A DNA stretch of 64,000 nt, from assembly GCF_004217215.1 (NCBI RefSeq), contig NZ_SHKP01000004.1, positions 218,829 through 282,828 of the forward strand, given 5' to 3'. The stretch is from Rivibacter subsaxonicus (GTDB taxonomy: Bacteria; Pseudomonadota; Gammaproteobacteria; Burkholderiales; Burkholderiaceae_C). The translations under genes were made by a program, and so were the position numbers. The notes beneath the pieces were generated by a model. That model made no database searches. It was not told where the DNA came from and saw nothing but the letters and a program-made list of their open reading frames with translations. Below are positions 52,108 to 62,364 of this stretch, one piece after another; the stretch's first letter is position 1; each line of letters opens with the position of its first letter.

Positions 52108-53955
52108 ATGGACGGGCCGACGACACGCTCCACCGCTTCCGAGCCGATGCGCCTGGCGCGTCGTGCCTGGCAGCTGTTGCATGTCGACTCGGTCCAGGCC
52201 GCCGAACTCGCCGAGCGGGCGCTGGTGCGCGCGCAGGCGCAGCAGGACATCGCCGCGCAGGGCCGGGCCCACCTGGTGCGCGGCTACCACCTGCTGCACT
52301 TCGCCACGCCGGCCGAGGCGATCGCCGAACTCGAGCGCGCGGTGCGCTGCTGCGATGCGGTGGCCGACCGTGCCGGCCACGTCCTCGCCCGCGCCGGCAT
52401 GGCGCGCTCGGCCTGGCGCGACGGGCGCTTCGAGGACTCGCTGCAGATCGTGCTGCCCTTGCGCGACGAGGGCCTGGGCCTGCTGCGCAACGAGCAGCGC
52501 AGCGTGCTGCTCAACACCATCGCCGGCTGCTACTCGGCCCAGGGCCGCTCGGAGCAGGCCTTCGCCTACATGTACCAGGCGCTGCGCGGCACCGGCCCGG
52601 CGCGCAGCCACGGCTTCGACGTGGTGCTGCATTGCAACCTCGCCCATGAGCTGCTGCAGATCGGCGACTACCACGAGGCGCTGCGCCATGTCGACGAGGG
52701 CCTGGCCCGCTGCGCCAGCCTCAACAACGCGCGCCTGCACTGCGTGCTGCTGATCAACCGCATCATCTGCCTGATCGAACTCGACCGCACCGTCGAGGCG
52801 CTGCCCGACATCGACCGGGTCTGCGCGCTGCCGCCCGACGCCACCGGTCGCGGCGCGCTGGCGGCCCACTTCGAGACGCTGGCGATCGCCGCGCTGCATG
52901 GCGGCGATGTCGCGCTCGGCGCCGACCTGGTGGCCCAGGCACAGGCGCAGCACCAGGTCCGGCCGCTGCTGCCCGAGGGCCAGCTCGAGCTGGCCCTGGC
53001 CACCGCGCTGCTGGCTGGGCGCCATGCACGCTGGCGCGAGGCCGACGATCACCTCGCGCAGGCGCTGCCGCTGGCCGCCAGCGACGACATCGATGGTCTG
53101 AGCCTGCGCGTGCGCTGCCTGTTCTTCCTGACCCGCGCCGAGATCCAGCAGCAATGCGGCGACGTGGCGGCGGCGCTCGAGTCGATGCGCCACTGGAAGC
53201 GCCTGCACGTGGAGCGCGCACGCCTGGCCTCGCAGGCGCGCTACCAGGCCGCGGCGCTGCAGACCGAACTGCTGCGGCTGCAGCACAAGCTGGCCGAGAA
53301 CGACGCCCAGCGCCGCACTGTCGAGCGCGCGCGCAGCGAGCTGCAGGCCAGCAACGAGCAGCTCTCGCGCACGGTGCAGGAGGTCCAGGCGCTGCAGTCG
53401 GCGCTGCGCGAGCAGGCCTCGCGCGACGCGCTCACCGGCCTCTTCAACCGTCGCCACCTCAACGACACGCTGCCCGCGATGTGGGCGCTGGCGCAGCGCG
53501 ACCGCCAGCCGCTGGCGGTGGCGATCATCGACCTCGACCACTTCAAGCTCGTCAACGACCAGCATGGCCACGACGCCGGCGACGCGGTGCTGGCCGCCTT
53601 TGGCCGCCTGCTCGATGGCAGCAGCCGACGCAGCGACGTGGCCTGCCGCTGGGGCGGCGAGGAGTTCTGCCTGCTGATGCCACGCACCGGTGCCGCCGCG
53701 GCGCAGCGCAAGATCGCCGCGCTGCTGCGGCGCTGGCGCGCCGAGGTCTTCACGCTCGGCCATGTGCGCCTGCAGGGCCTGAGTTTCTCGGCCGGGGTCT
53801 GCGACTCCGGCGCGGTCGGCGAATCGGCGGCGGCGCTGCTCAAGGCGGCCGACGAGGCCTTGCTCGCGGCCAAGCGCGAGGGCCGCAACCGCGTGCTGCT
53901 GGGGCCGGTGGCGAGTGCCGCGCCGCTCGGCCAACTGACCGGCTCCGGACGCTGA
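52108..53955 (+). CDS. TPR-GGDEF protein (putative diguanylate cyclase)
   Basis: 615 residues. The first 360 residues are tetratricopeptide-like helices; a coiled coil (about residues 375-440) connects them to a C-terminal GGDEF domain with RWGGEEF near residue 516, plus LFNRRHLND and DLDHFKLVND. The catalytic motif is intact, so it can make cyclic di-GMP from GTP. No transmembrane segment or signal peptide is present; it is cytoplasmic and its TPR part probably binds a protein partner. It follows amn by 36 bp and may share its transcript, but a link with AMP metabolism is not established. Confidence 0.9.
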   Translation: MDGPTTRSTASEPMRLARRAWQLLHVDSVQAAELAERALVRAQAQQDIAAQGRAHLVRGYHLLHFATPAEAIAELERAVRCCDAVADRAGHVLARAGMARSAWRDGRFEDSLQIVLPLRDEGLGLLRNEQRSVLLNTIAGCYSAQGRSEQAFAYMYQALRGTGPARSHGFDVVLHCNLAHELLQIGDYHEALRHVDEGLARCASLNNARLHCVLLINRIICLIELDRTVEALPDIDRVCALPPDATGRGALAAHFETLAIAALHGGDVALGADLVAQAQAQHQVRPLLPEGQLELALATALLAGRHARWREADDHLAQALPLAASDDIDGLSLRVRCLFFLTRAEIQQQCGDVAAALESMRHWKRLHVERARLASQARYQAAALQTELLRLQHKLAENDAQRRTVERARSELQASNEQLSRTVQEVQALQSALREQASRDALTGLFNRRHLNDTLPAMWALAQRDRQPLAVAIIDLDHFKLVNDQHGHDAGDAVLAAFGRLLDGSSRRSDVACRWGGEEFCLLMPRTGAAAAQRKIAALLRRWRAEVFTLGHVRLQGLSFSAGVCDSGAVGESAAALLKAADEALLAAKREGRNRVLLGPVASAAPLGQLTGSGR

Positions 53956-54199
53956 TAAAGTCGCTGCACAGGACGCGAAGCCGATGACCACGCTGCTCGA
54001 CAAGGACCGACGAATCGCACCCGGCGCGCACGCCGCGTTGCGTGCGGTCCGCGCTCGTCGGTAGCCGGCAGTTCCTGCGGCTCGCGAGCGCCGGCCGGCG
54101 CAACGCTCGAGCCTGGCGCGATGGCCCATCGCGCCTTCATGCCCTGCTGAAGAATGCCGTCGCGATCCGTTCCCGGATCGCGCCAGGAAGGACGAGTCC

Positions 54200-55588
54200 G
54201 TGAGGACCCAAGAAGAATCTCTGGCCGCGCCGCGCGCGGCCCCCGGCCTCTGGCGCAGCCTGATCGAGCGCCTGCGTGCCTGCCTGCGGCTGCCGGCCGG
54301 CGACCTGCTGCACGACGTCACCTATCGCCGCCTGTGGAGCTCGATCCTGATCAGCTCCTTCGGCGGCCAGGTCACGATGCTCGCGCTGCCGCTGACCGCG
54401 GCCGTGCTGCTGCACGCCACGCCGACCCAGATGGGTCTGCTCACCGCGATCGAGATCGCGCCCTTCGTGCTGCTTTCGCTGCCGGCCGGCGTCTGGCTCG
54501 ACCGGGTGCGCAAGTTGCCGGTCTACATCTACGGCGAGCTCACCATCGCGCTGCTGGTGGCCGGCGTGCCGCTGGCGCACTGGCTGGGCTGGCTGTCGAT
54601 GCCGTGGATGTATGCCACCGGGTTCCTGCTCGGCAGCGTCTACGTGGTGGCCGGCTCGGCGGCGCAGATCGTGCTGACCCAGGTGGTCACGCGCGACCGG
54701 CTGGTCGAGGCGCATGCCAAGAACGCACTGGCGAGTTCCGGCGCCGAGGTCGCCGGCCCGGGCGTGGCCGGCGCGCTGATCAAGCTGGTCGGTGCGCCGC
54801 TGGCGCTGCTGGTCGACGCGCTGCTGCTCGTCATCTCGGTGGGCATCCTGCGCGGCATCCGCGTGCACGAGCGCATCGAGCGGCGCAAGGACCAGCACTT
54901 CTGGCTAGACCTCAAGGCCGGCCTGCGCTTCGTGGTCGGCACGCCGCTGCTGCTGGCGCTGTCGATCACGGTCGGGCTGTGGCAGATGTTCTATCACGGC
55001 GCACTGGTGGTGCAGATCCTGTTCGCCACTCGCACGCTCGGCCTCGAGGCCTCGCAGGTCGGCCTGAGCTACGTCGTGCTCGGCGTCGGCACTGTCGGCG
55101 CCAGCGTGTTCGGCAACCGCATCTCGCGCCGGCTCGGGCCCGGACCCTGCCTGCTGATGGGCATTGCGATCTGCGGCCTCGGCTGGGGCCAGCTGGCGCT
55201 GGCACCGGCGAACACGGTCGGCATTGCCGCCTTCGCCTTCATGCTGCTGTGCTTCGGCTTCGGTGCGACGCTGATCTTCATCAACTTCCTCGCGCTGCGC
55301 CAGGCGGTGACGCCGGCGCAACTGCTCGGCCGCATGACCAGCGCGATGCGCTGGCTCACCACGCTCGCCGCCGCGCCCGGCGCGCTGTTCGCCGGCTGGC
55401 TCGGCGAGCACGTGGGGCTGCGCGCGGCGCTGGCCTTTTCGGGCGGCGGCGCGCTGCTGCTGGCGCTGCTGGCCTGGCGATTGACGCTGATCCGCACCGT
55501 GAGCGAGCTGCCCGCGACGGAAGACGTGGAATCGACGCTGGGCGTCGAGGCGGGCGAGTTGCGCGACGTAGTGGAAGGGCGGGCCTGA
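54200..55588 (+). CDS. MFS transporter (enterobactin exporter-like group)
   Basis: 462 residues with about twelve hydrophobic segments. The N-terminal cytoplasmic stretch (residues 1-45) leads into YRRLWSSILISSFGGQVTMLALPLTAAVLL, the opening of the MFS group that includes EntS-like exporters and MacB-like efflux proteins; LPAGVWLDRVRK is the motif A-like loop. The substrate is unknown. GTG at 54200 has GGAAGGA upstream. The 244 bp before it show no gene. It converges on the small membrane protein after hutH. Confidence 0.83.
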   Translation: MRTQEESLAAPRAAPGLWRSLIERLRACLRLPAGDLLHDVTYRRLWSSILISSFGGQVTMLALPLTAAVLLHATPTQMGLLTAIEIAPFVLLSLPAGVWLDRVRKLPVYIYGELTIALLVAGVPLAHWLGWLSMPWMYATGFLLGSVYVVAGSAAQIVLTQVVTRDRLVEAHAKNALASSGAEVAGPGVAGALIKLVGAPLALLVDALLLVISVGILRGIRVHERIERRKDQHFWLDLKAGLRFVVGTPLLLALSITVGLWQMFYHGALVVQILFATRTLGLEASQVGLSYVVLGVGTVGASVFGNRISRRLGPGPCLLMGIAICGLGWGQLALAPANTVGIAAFAFMLLCFGFGATLIFINFLALRQAVTPAQLLGRMTSAMRWLTTLAAAPGALFAGWLGEHVGLRAALAFSGGGALLLALLAWRLTLIRTVSELPATEDVESTLGVEAGELRDVVEGRA

Positions 55589-55604
55589 GCGAGCCGCGGG
55601 CTCC

Positions 55605-55973
55605 TCAGCGCAGGTCGTGCATGCCGAGCAGCACCCAGATGCCGCCGGTGGCCAGCAGCAACAGCAGCGCTACCTGGCGGCCGCGCGTGTCGCGCAGCGG
55701 CCGGCGCGGGCCCAGGCCATGCTCGATGAGTTCGGCGTCGGTGAGTTCGAGGCAGCGCTGGGCGGCGACGATCCAGGCGCCGCCGACCGCGGCAGCGGCG
55801 ATCGCGCGCAGCGCCACCGCCGAGACGAACAGCGACAGCGAGCCGCCGTCGGTCGCCAGCAGCGCCCAGCCGCTCAGGTACCAGGCCAGCAGGCCGGCCA
55901 GGGTGCAACTGGCCGCGTAAGCCAGCCACTCGCCGCCCTGCAGCAGCCGCGAACGCGGCGCCCCTCGGCTCAT
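55605..55973 (-). CDS. Small membrane protein coupled to hutH
   Basis: 122 residues with three hydrophobic segments (near residues 17-40, 48-70 and 100-118) and no recognised family. The ATG at 55973 overlaps the hutH TGA by 4 bp (ATGA), so translation is coupled to hutH and the protein belongs to the histidine utilisation transcript. A role in histidine or urocanate uptake is possible from position alone, but there is no sequence support for it. Confidence 0.65.
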   Translation of the reverse strand: MSRGAPRSRLLQGGEWLAYAASCTLAGLLAWYLSGWALLATDGGSLSLFVSAVALRAIAAAAVGGAWIVAAQRCLELTDAELIEHGLGPRRPLRDTRGRQVALLLLLATGGIWVLLGMHDLR

Positions 55974-57523
55974 GCCGGTGTCCACAGCGCCGGCAGCTCG
56001 CCGCCGAGGCTGCGGAACACGTGCGACAGCGAGCCGTCGCGCACCAGCGCGCTGGCGCGCTCGATGTCGGGCGCGAGGTAGCGGTCGACGGCCACCGAGG
56101 GGCAGGCCGCGCGCAGCAGGGCATGGGCGTCCTCGAGCGCCGGCGAGCTCTTGAGCGGACGCAGGAACTCGATGCCCTGCGCCGCCGCCAGCAGCTCGAT
56201 GCCGAGGATGTGGGCGGTGTTGTCGATCATGGCCTGCAGCCTACGCGCGGCGAAGGTGGCCATGGACACGTGATCTTCCTGATTGGCAGAGGTCGGCAGC
56301 GAGTCCACGCTGGCCGGGTGGGCCAGCGACTTGTTCTCCGAGGCCAGCGCCGCCGCGGTGACATGGGCGATCATGAAGCCGGAGTTGAGCCCGGCGTCGG
56401 CGGTGAGGAAGGGCGGCAGCCGCGAGACACCGGCGTCGATCAGCATCGCGATGCGGCGCTCGGCAATCGCGCCGACTTCGGCGATCGCCACCGCCATCGC
56501 GTCGGCCGCGAGGGCCACCGGCTCGGCGTGGAAGTTGCCGCCCGAGACCAGCTCGTTGCCATCGGCGAAGACCAGCGGGTTGTCGGTCACCGCGTTGGCT
56601 TCACGCAGCAGCACCAGCGAGGCATGGCGCAACTGGTCGAGGCAGGCACCCACCACCTGCGGCTGGCAGCGCAGGCTGTACGGGTCCTGCACCCGATCGT
56701 CGCCCTCGAGATGCGAGAGGCGGATCGCACTGCCGGCCAGCAGCGCGCGGTAGTACCGCGCCACATCGATCTGGCCCGGCTGGCCGCGCAACTCGTGGAT
56801 GCGCGGGTCGAAGGGGCCGTCGCTGCCGCGCGCGGCGTCCACCGTCAGCGCGCCCACCACCAGCGCCGACTCGAGCACCGGCTCGAAGGCGAGCAGCGCA
56901 TGCAGCGCGAGCGCGGTCGAGGTCTGGGTGCCGTTGATCAACGCCAACCCCTCCTTGGCCGCCAGCCGCAGCGGCGCGATGCCGGCCTCCTGCAGCACGG
57001 CGGCGGCGGCGCGGCGTTCACCGTCGACCAAAAACTCCCCCTCGCCGAGCAGCGCCAGCGTCATGTGCGACAGCGGCGCCAGATCGCCCGAGGCACCGAC
57101 CGAGCCCTGGGCCGGCACGTAGGGGATCAGGCCCGCGTTGAGTACGGCCAGCAGCGAATCGATTACCACCTCGCGCACGCCCGAATGGCCACGCGCCAGG
57201 CTGGCTGCCTTCATCGCCAGCATCAACCGCACCACCGGCGGCTGCAGCGGCGCGCCGACGCCGACGCTGTGCGAGCGGATCAGGTTGAGCTGGAGTTGAT
57301 CGAGCGCGGCCTCGTCGATGCGGGTCGAGGCCAGCTTGCCGAAGCCGGTGTTGACGCCGTAGACCGGTTCCTTGCCGGCGGCGGCGCGTTGCACGACGGC
57401 GGCGCTGGCGAGGATGCTGGCGCGGCAGCCCGGATCGAGGCTGATCTGCACGCCGCCAGCGTGGATGGCTTGCAGCTCGTCGAGGCTGAGTTTGCCGGGG
57501 GTGATTTGCAGTTGCTTGGTCAT
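55970..57523 (-). CDS. hutH: Histidine ammonia-lyase
   Basis: 517 residues. HutH deaminates histidine to urocanate, the first step of the hut pathway. The MIO cofactor-forming triplet Ala144-Ser145-Gly146 lies in [26 protein letters not shown] (residues 55-65) and [34 protein letters not shown] are further signatures. The protein is complete. It is downstream of hutU in the same direction but separated from it by 420 bp containing a 297-bp repeat, so it may be less tightly coupled than usual. Confidence 0.96.
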   Translation of the reverse strand: MTKQLQITPGKLSLDELQAIHAGGVQISLDPGCRASILASAAVVQRAAAGKEPVYGVNTGFGKLASTRIDEAALDQLQLNLIRSHSVGVGAPLQPPVVRLMLAMKAASLARGHSGVREVVIDSLLAVLNAGLIPYVPAQGSVGASGDLAPLSHMTLALLGEGEFLVDGERRAAAAVLQEAGIAPLRLAAKEGLALINGTQTSTALALHALLAFEPVLESALVVGALTVDAARGSDGPFDPRIHELRGQPGQIDVARYYRALLAGSAIRLSHLEGDDRVQDPYSLRCQPQVVGACLDQLRHASLVLLREANAVTDNPLVFADGNELVSGGNFHAEPVALAADAMAVAIAEVGAIAERRIAMLIDAGVSRLPPFLTADAGLNSGFMIAHVTAAALASENKSLAHPASVDSLPTSANQEDHVSMATFAARRLQAMIDNTAHILGIELLAAAQGIEFLRPLKSSPALEDAHALLRAACPSVAVDRYLAPDIERASALVRDGSLSHVFRSLGGELPALWTPA

Positions 57524-57617
57524 GATGTGTCTTCAGTTCGAGTGACGGCGCTGAAAGTTCGGACTGGCGCTGATGCGGTGAGTGCCTGCCGGCGGTGATG
57601 CTCGTTCGCAGTGCAAC

Positions 57618-57913
57618 GGCGCGCCGGGAGTTCGCCCCGGCGGGCGAGTAACTTTCTTCTGCGGGCCCAGAAGAAAGTCACCAAAGAAGAGGGCCTAACA
57701 CGATTTGGCTGTAGCAGGAACAAGAGCACCTGCGTGTTCCCAGGCGAACCTCTGCTCTCGCGTGCTGGGCAGAGAAGGTACGGTAAAGCGTTGCTTGGCT
57801 GGCCCAAACAGCGATCGAGCAAGATCGTGTTCGGGGCCTTTCTTTGGTGACTTTCTTTGGCCCCGCAAAGAAAGTTACCCGGCCGCCGGGCCGGGACCCG
57901 GCGCGTCCTCGCA
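57618..57913 (-). repeat. 297-bp MITE-like intergenic repeat, copy 2
   Basis: Inverted copy of the element at 16753-17049; the two agree over almost their whole length, with a few substitutions and one or two small indels. It sits between the hutU stop (57944) and the hutH start (57523), inside an operon, and accounts for most of that 420-bp gap. Its strong terminal hairpins could fold in the hutU-hutH transcript, either ending part of it or stabilising the hutU part. Apparent short reading frames in it are not conserved in the other copy. Confidence 0.88.
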
Positions 57914-57943
57914 AGGGCAATCAGCGCCCCGGCGGCAGCCGAA

Positions 57944-59734
57944 TCACACCCCCAGCATCGGCATCTTCAATCCCTGCTCCCGCGCACAGGCAATGGCGAT
58001 CTCGTACCCGGCATCCGCATGCCGCATCACCCCGGTGCCCGGGTCGTTCCACAGCACCCGCTCCAGCCGCTTCGCCGCCGCATCGGTGCCATCGGCCACG
58101 ATCACCACGCCGGCGTGCTGCGAGTAGCCCATGCCGACTCCGCCGCCATGGTGCAGCGACACCCAGGTGGCACCGCCCGCCGTGTTGAGCAGGGCATTCA
58201 GCAGCGGCCAGTCCGACACCGCGTCGGAGCCGTCCTTCATCGCCTCGGTCTCACGGTTCGGGCTCGCCACCGAGCCGCTGTCGAGATGGTCGCGGCCGAT
58301 CACGATCGGTGCCTTCAGCTCGCCGTTCTTCACCATCTCGTTGAAGGCCAGGCCCGCGCGATGGCGATCGCCGAGGCCGATCCAGCAGATGCGCGCCGGC
58401 AGGCCCTGGAAGGCGATGCGCTCGCCGGCCATGTCGAGCCAGCGGTGCAGGTGCTTGTTGTCGGGGAACAGCTCCTTCATCTTGGCGTCGGTCTTGCGGA
58501 TGTCCTCCGGGTCGCCACTCAGCGCGACCCAGCGGAACGGCCCGGTGCCGCGGCAGAACAGCGGCCGGATGTAGGCCGGCACGAAGCCCGGGAAGTCGAA
58601 GGCCTTCTCGACGCCCTCGTCGAAGGCGACCTGGCGGATATTGTTGCCGTAGTCCACGGTCGGCACGCCCATCGCCTGGAAGTCGAGCATGGCCTGCACA
58701 TGCACCGCGCAGCTCTTGGCGGCGGCGTCGCGCAGCACCGCATGGGCACCGGCGTCGGCGCGCGCGGCCTGCCAGCGCGCCAGGCTCCAGCCGGCCGGCA
58801 GGTAGCCGTTGATCAGGTCGTGGGCCGAGGTCTGGTCGGTCACCAGGTCGGGGCGGATGCCGCCCGCCTTGGCGCGCTTGACCAGTTCCGGCAGCAACTC
58901 GGCCGCGTTGCCGAGCAGGCCGATCGAGACCGCCTTCTTCTGGGCGGTGTAGCGGGCGATGCGGTCCAGCGCGTCGTCGAGATCCTTGGCCTGCTCGTCG
59001 AGGTAGCGCGTCTTGAGGCGAAAGTCGATGCGGCTCTGCTGGCACTCGATGTTGAGCGAGCAGGCGCCGGCAAAGCTGGCCGCCAGCGGTTGCGCGCCGC
59101 CCATGCCGCCCAGGCCGGCGGTGAGGATCCAGCGGCCCTCCCATTCGCCGCCTCGTGCCCGAGCGCCGGGCCGCCCCAAGCCGGGCGCGGTCCCCTCGGG
59201 GGACCGACCGTCGTACTCGGCGGGCGAGGGGCCGACAGGATAGTGCTGGCGGCCGGCCTCGACGAAGGTCTCGTAGGTGCCCTGCACGATGCCCTGGGTG
59301 CCGATGTAGATCCACGAGCCGGCAGTCATCTGGCCGTACATCATCAGGCCCTTGCGGTCGAGCTCGTTGAAGTGTTCCCAGGTCGACCACTTCGGCACCA
59401 GGTTGGAATTGGCGATCAGCACGCGCGGAGCATCCGCATGCGTGCGGAACACGCCGACCGGCTTGCCCGACTGCACCAGCAGCGATTCGTCCTCGCCCAG
59501 CGTGCGCAGCGAGGCCAGGATCGCCTCGAAGCAGCTCCAGTCGCGCGCCGCCTTGCCGATGCCACCGTAGACCACCAGCGCGTCCGGGTTCTCGGCCACC
59601 GCCGGATCGAGATTGTTCTGCAGCATGCGATAGGCGGCCTCGATCAGCCAGTTCTTGCAATGCAGGGTGGTGCCGGTGGGCGCCTTCACCGGGCGCGGCT
59701 GGGCGTTGACGGGGACGGCAGAGAGGTTGCTCAT
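57944..59734 (-). CDS. hutU: Urocanate hydratase with an internal insertion
   Basis: 596 residues; the usual length is about 555-565. HutU converts urocanate to imidazolone propionate using tightly bound NAD. Recognisable parts are [27 protein letters not shown], the NAD-binding [16 protein letters not shown], and the catalytic-Cys region [20 protein letters not shown]. Residues 166-194 (59153-59239) are extra: between RQHY and the GG-x-x-x-GRW segment that normally follows within one or two residues there is a Pro/Gly-rich insert coded by GC-rich, repeat-like DNA. It keeps the frame. The loop precedes the NAD-binding motif, so activity may or may not be kept. Confidence 0.93.
   Translation of the reverse strand: MSNLSAVPVNAQPRPVKAPTGTTLHCKNWLIEAAYRMLQNNLDPAVAENPDALVVYGGIGKAARDWSCFEAILASLRTLGEDESLLVQSGKPVGVFRTHADAPRVLIANSNLVPKWSTWEHFNELDRKGLMMYGQMTAGSWIYIGTQGIVQGTYETFVEAGRQHYPVGPSPAEYDGRSPEGTAPGLGRPGARARGGEWEGRWILTAGLGGMGGAQPLAASFAGACSLNIECQQSRIDFRLKTRYLDEQAKDLDDALDRIARYTAQKKAVSIGLLGNAAELLPELVKRAKAGGIRPDLVTDQTSAHDLINGYLPAGWSLARWQAARADAGAHAVLRDAAAKSCAVHVQAMLDFQAMGVPTVDYGNNIRQVAFDEGVEKAFDFPGFVPAYIRPLFCRGTGPFRWVALSGDPEDIRKTDAKMKELFPDNKHLHRWLDMAGERIAFQGLPARICWIGLGDRHRAGLAFNEMVKNGELKAPIVIGRDHLDSGSVASPNRETEAMKDGSDAVSDWPLLNALLNTAGGATWVSLHHGGGVGMGYSQHAGVVIVADGTDAAAKRLERVLWNDPGTGVMRHADAGYEIAIACAREQGLKMPMLGV
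59153..59239 (-). repeat. In-frame G+C-rich insert inside hutU
   Basis: 87 bp, 29 codons, with no counterpart in normal urocanase. It contains a perfect hairpin GGTCCCC-TCG-GGGGACC and a direct repeat of GCCGGGC, typical of short intergenic repeat elements. The length is a multiple of three and it has no stop in the hutU frame, so the gene survives. A related style of GC-rich palindrome (CCCCCGC-TCG-GCGGGGG) is present in the nirD-nasA gap. Insertion boundaries were set by comparison with the family consensus and may be off by a few bases. Confidence 0.75.
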
Positions 59735-59776
59735 GACGTGGGCTCCAGGCTGGTGCAATCGATGGGTGCAACTCTA

Positions 59777-59790
59777 CTTGTCTAGACAAG
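59777..59790. promoter_or_regulatory. HutC-type operator between hutU and hutC
   Basis: The perfect palindrome CTTGTCTAGACAAG lies in the 82-bp gap between the divergent hutU and hutC genes. HutC repressors bind CTTGTxTAxACAAG-like sites, so this is the expected autoregulatory operator controlling both directions. On the minus strand TTGCCT and TAGAGT flank it with 17-bp spacing, and on the plus strand TTGTCT and TAGGAT do the same, so it would overlap both candidate promoters. Confidence 0.75.
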
Positions 59791-59816
59791 CTTAGGCAAG
59801 TAGGATCGATGCCAGC

Positions 59817-60542
59817 ATGGATGCACGCGTGAAACCAAGGACCGGCCTCGCGCCCTACGCGCAGGTCAAGCAGCACCTCAAGGCCGAGCTCGCGCGCGGC
59901 CGCTACGCCCCCGGCGCGCTGATGCCCTCCGAGGCCGAGCTGGTGGCGCGCTTCGGCGTCAGCCGCATGACCGTCACGCGCGCGCTGCGCGAGTTGCAGG
60001 ACGAAGGGCTGGTCGAGCGGCTGCAGGGCGTGGGCACCTTCGCGGCGCAACTGCATCGCGTCTCGTCCACGCTGACCATCCGCGACATCCACGAGGAGAT
60101 CGCCGCCCGCGGCCATCGCCACAGTGCGACGGTGCATCTGGCCGCCGAGGAGGTGGCCGGCGCCGCGCTGGCGCAACGGCTCGGCCTGGCCGAGGGAGAG
60201 CGCGTGTTCCACACGCTCATCGTCCACCACGAGAACGGCCAGCCGCTGCAGTGCGAGGACCGCTACGTCAACCCGGCCTGCGCGCCCGACTATCTGCAGG
60301 TCGACTTCACCCAGACCACGCCGACCCACTACCTGCTCGAGGTGGCGCCGCTGTGGGAGGCGCAGTACCAGATCGAGGCCGCCGCGCCCACCGCGCAGGA
60401 AGCCAAGCTGCTCGGCGTGCCGCGCAGCGAGGCCTGCCTGGTCGTGACCCGCCGCACCGTCAGCCGCGGCGTGCCGGTGACGATCGCGCGGCTGGTGCAT
60501 CCAGGCACGCGCTATCTGCTCGAAGGGGCGTTCAAGCCATGA
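59817..60542 (+). CDS. hutC: Histidine utilisation repressor (GntR family)
   Basis: 241 residues. The N-terminal GntR winged helix (YAQVKQHLKAELARGRYAPGALMPSEAELVARFGVSRMTVTRALREL, residues 13-58) is followed by a UTRA ligand-binding domain (residues 85-235). HutC represses hut genes and is released by urocanate. Its position beside the palindrome at 59777 supports autoregulation. The ATG overlaps no other gene; its TGA overlaps the hutD start (ATGA). Confidence 0.94.
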   Translation: MDARVKPRTGLAPYAQVKQHLKAELARGRYAPGALMPSEAELVARFGVSRMTVTRALRELQDEGLVERLQGVGTFAAQLHRVSSTLTIRDIHEEIAARGHRHSATVHLAAEEVAGAALAQRLGLAEGERVFHTLIVHHENGQPLQCEDRYVNPACAPDYLQVDFTQTTPTHYLLEVAPLWEAQYQIEAAAPTAQEAKLLGVPRSEACLVVTRRTVSRGVPVTIARLVHPGTRYLLEGAFKP

Positions 60543-61126
60543 CGGCGGTGCAGTTTGTCCGGCTCGCCGACGTGGCGCCCACCCCCTGGCGCAACGGCGG
60601 CGGCTCCACGCGCGAGCTGCTGGCCTGGCCCAACGCCGAGCGCTGGGCGCTGCGCCTGAGCGTGGCCGAGATCGAGCGCGACGGACCGTTCTCCTCCTTT
60701 CACGGCATCGATCGCTGGTTCGCGGTGATCGACGGCGCTGGCGTCGAGCTGCGCTTCGGCAGCGCCGACCGCATCCGCAGCGTGCGTCGCGGCGACGAGG
60801 TGCTGCAGTTCGACGGCGGCATCGCGCCCGCCTGCCGCCTGCTCGACGGGCCGACGCAGGACTTGAACCTGATGCTCGCGCGCGGCCGCGGTGGCCTGCA
60901 GCGCCTGCAGCCGAGTGAGCCGTTGTTGCTGCGCGCGCCCCTCAAGGCGGTCTACGTGGCCGACGCTGCGGTGTTGCATCGCGCCGGCGCGGCGCCGCAG
61001 CCGCTCGTGGCCGGCAGCCTGGCCTGGAGCGACGCGGCGGCCGGTGAACTCTGGACGATCGAAGCCGCGCCCGGCGCGCGCGCCTGGTCGGTGGCCTACG
61101 AACCCGAAGTCGAGAAGAAGAAATGA
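60539..61126 (+). CDS. hutD: HutD family protein
   Basis: 195 residues of the HutD cupin-like family: the opening [22 protein letters not shown], then [28 protein letters not shown] and [15 protein letters not shown]. HutD is thought to adjust hut expression or urocanate or histidine levels, but its activity is unproven. It is placed between hutC and hutI, with ATGA overlaps at both ends, so translation of hutC, hutD and hutI is coupled. Confidence 0.9.
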   Translation: MTAVQFVRLADVAPTPWRNGGGSTRELLAWPNAERWALRLSVAEIERDGPFSSFHGIDRWFAVIDGAGVELRFGSADRIRSVRRGDEVLQFDGGIAPACRLLDGPTQDLNLMLARGRGGLQRLQPSEPLLLRAPLKAVYVADAAVLHRAGAAPQPLVAGSLAWSDAAAGELWTIEAAPGARAWSVAYEPEVEKKK

Positions 61127-62364
61127 ACGAAGCCCCTCTGCGGCTCTGGCGCAACGCGCACATCGCCACGCTGGCCGGCGATCCGGCCGCCTCGCCGTGG
61201 GGCGCGCTGATCGAGCGCGGCGCCTTGCTCGCGCGCGGCGAGCACATCGCCTGGGTCGGGCCCGAGGGCGAGCTCCCGCGTGACATCGACGTTGCCGAGG
61301 AGCACGACCTCGGCGGCGCCTGCCTCACGCCCGGCCTGATCGACTGCCACACGCACCTGGTCTACGCCGGCAGCCGCGCGCACGAGTTCGAGCTGCGGCT
61401 GCAGGGCGCGAGCTACGAGGCCATCGCGCGCGCCGGCGGCGGCATCCGCTCGACGGTGGCCGCCACCCGCGCGGCCGACGACGAGACCCTGTTCGCGCTG
61501 ACGCTGCCGCGTGCCCGCGCACTGATGGCCGAGGGCGTGACGAGCATCGAGATCAAGTCGGGCTACGGCCTGAGCCTGACCGACGAGGCCTGCTGCCTGC
61601 GCGTGGCGCGCCGCGTCGGCGAGGCGCTCGGCATCACGGTGCGCACCACCTGCTTGGCCGCGCACGCGCTGCCGCCCGAGTTCGAGGGCCGCGCCGACGA
61701 CTACATCGCCGCCGTCGTCGAGTGGCTGCCGCAGCTGCAGGCGCAAGGCCTGGTCGATGCGGTCGATGCCTTCTGCGAGCGCATCGCCTTCACGCCGGCG
61801 CAGACGCGGCGCGTGTTCGAGGCCGCGCGCGGGCTCGGCCTGCCGGTCAAGCTGCATGCCGAGCAGCTCAGCGACCAGGGCGGCGCCGCACTCGCGGCGA
61901 GCTTCGACGCGCTCAGTTGCGACCACCTCGAGTACCTCAGCGCCGAGGGCGTTGCCGCGATGGCCGCCGCCGGCACCGTGGCGGTGCTGCTGCCCGGCGC
62001 GTTCTACTTTTTGCGCGAGACCAAGCTGCCGCCGATCGATGCGCTGCGCGAGGCCGGCGTGCCGATCGCGATCGCCACCGACCACAACCCCGGCTCCTCG
62101 CCGACGCTGTCACCGCTGCTGATGCTCAACATGGCGTGCACGCTGTTTCGCCTGACGCCGGCCGAGGCGCTGCGCGGGCTCACGGTCAACGCGGCGCGCG
62201 CGCTCGGCCTGCAGGCCACGCATGGCACGCTCGAGCCCGGCAAGCGTGCCGACCTGGCGCTGTGGGCGGTGGATCATCCGCGCGACCTGGCCTACCGCTT
62301 CGGCGGCGCCAACCCCTGCCGTCGTGTCGTCAGCGGCGGGGTCGATATGGAGTTGCACTCATGA
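61123..62364 (+). CDS. hutI: Imidazolonepropionase
   Basis: 413 residues of the amidohydrolase superfamily. HutI hydrolyses imidazolone propionate to N-formimino-L-glutamate, the third step of the pathway. The metal ligands His76 and His78 lie in [12 protein letters not shown]; the substrate-side and later ligand motifs VKLHAEQLS and TDHNPGSSP follow. Length is as expected. ATG overlaps the hutD stop, and its own stop overlaps the hutG start. Confidence 0.95.
   Translation: MNEAPLRLWRNAHIATLAGDPAASPWGALIERGALLARGEHIAWVGPEGELPRDIDVAEEHDLGGACLTPGLIDCHTHLVYAGSRAHEFELRLQGASYEAIARAGGGIRSTVAATRAADDETLFALTLPRARALMAEGVTSIEIKSGYGLSLTDEACCLRVARRVGEALGITVRTTCLAAHALPPEFEGRADDYIAAVVEWLPQLQAQGLVDAVDAFCERIAFTPAQTRRVFEAARGLGLPVKLHAEQLSDQGGAALAASFDALSCDHLEYLSAEGVAAMAAAGTVAVLLPGAFYFLRETKLPPIDALREAGVPIAIATDHNPGSSPTLSPLLMLNMACTLFRLTPAEALRGLTVNAARALGLQATHGTLEPGKRADLALWAVDHPRDLAYRFGGANPCRRVVSGGVDMELHS

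Noticed and set aside
50512-54321. Minus-strand frame of about 1269 codons opposite amn and the GGDEF gene
   Set aside because: The product is repetitive and unlike any protein; both plus-strand genes have complete motifs.
57613-57915. Short open frames within the repeat copies as a small gene
   Set aside because: They are not kept between the two copies, which differ by indels, while the palindromic DNA structure is kept.
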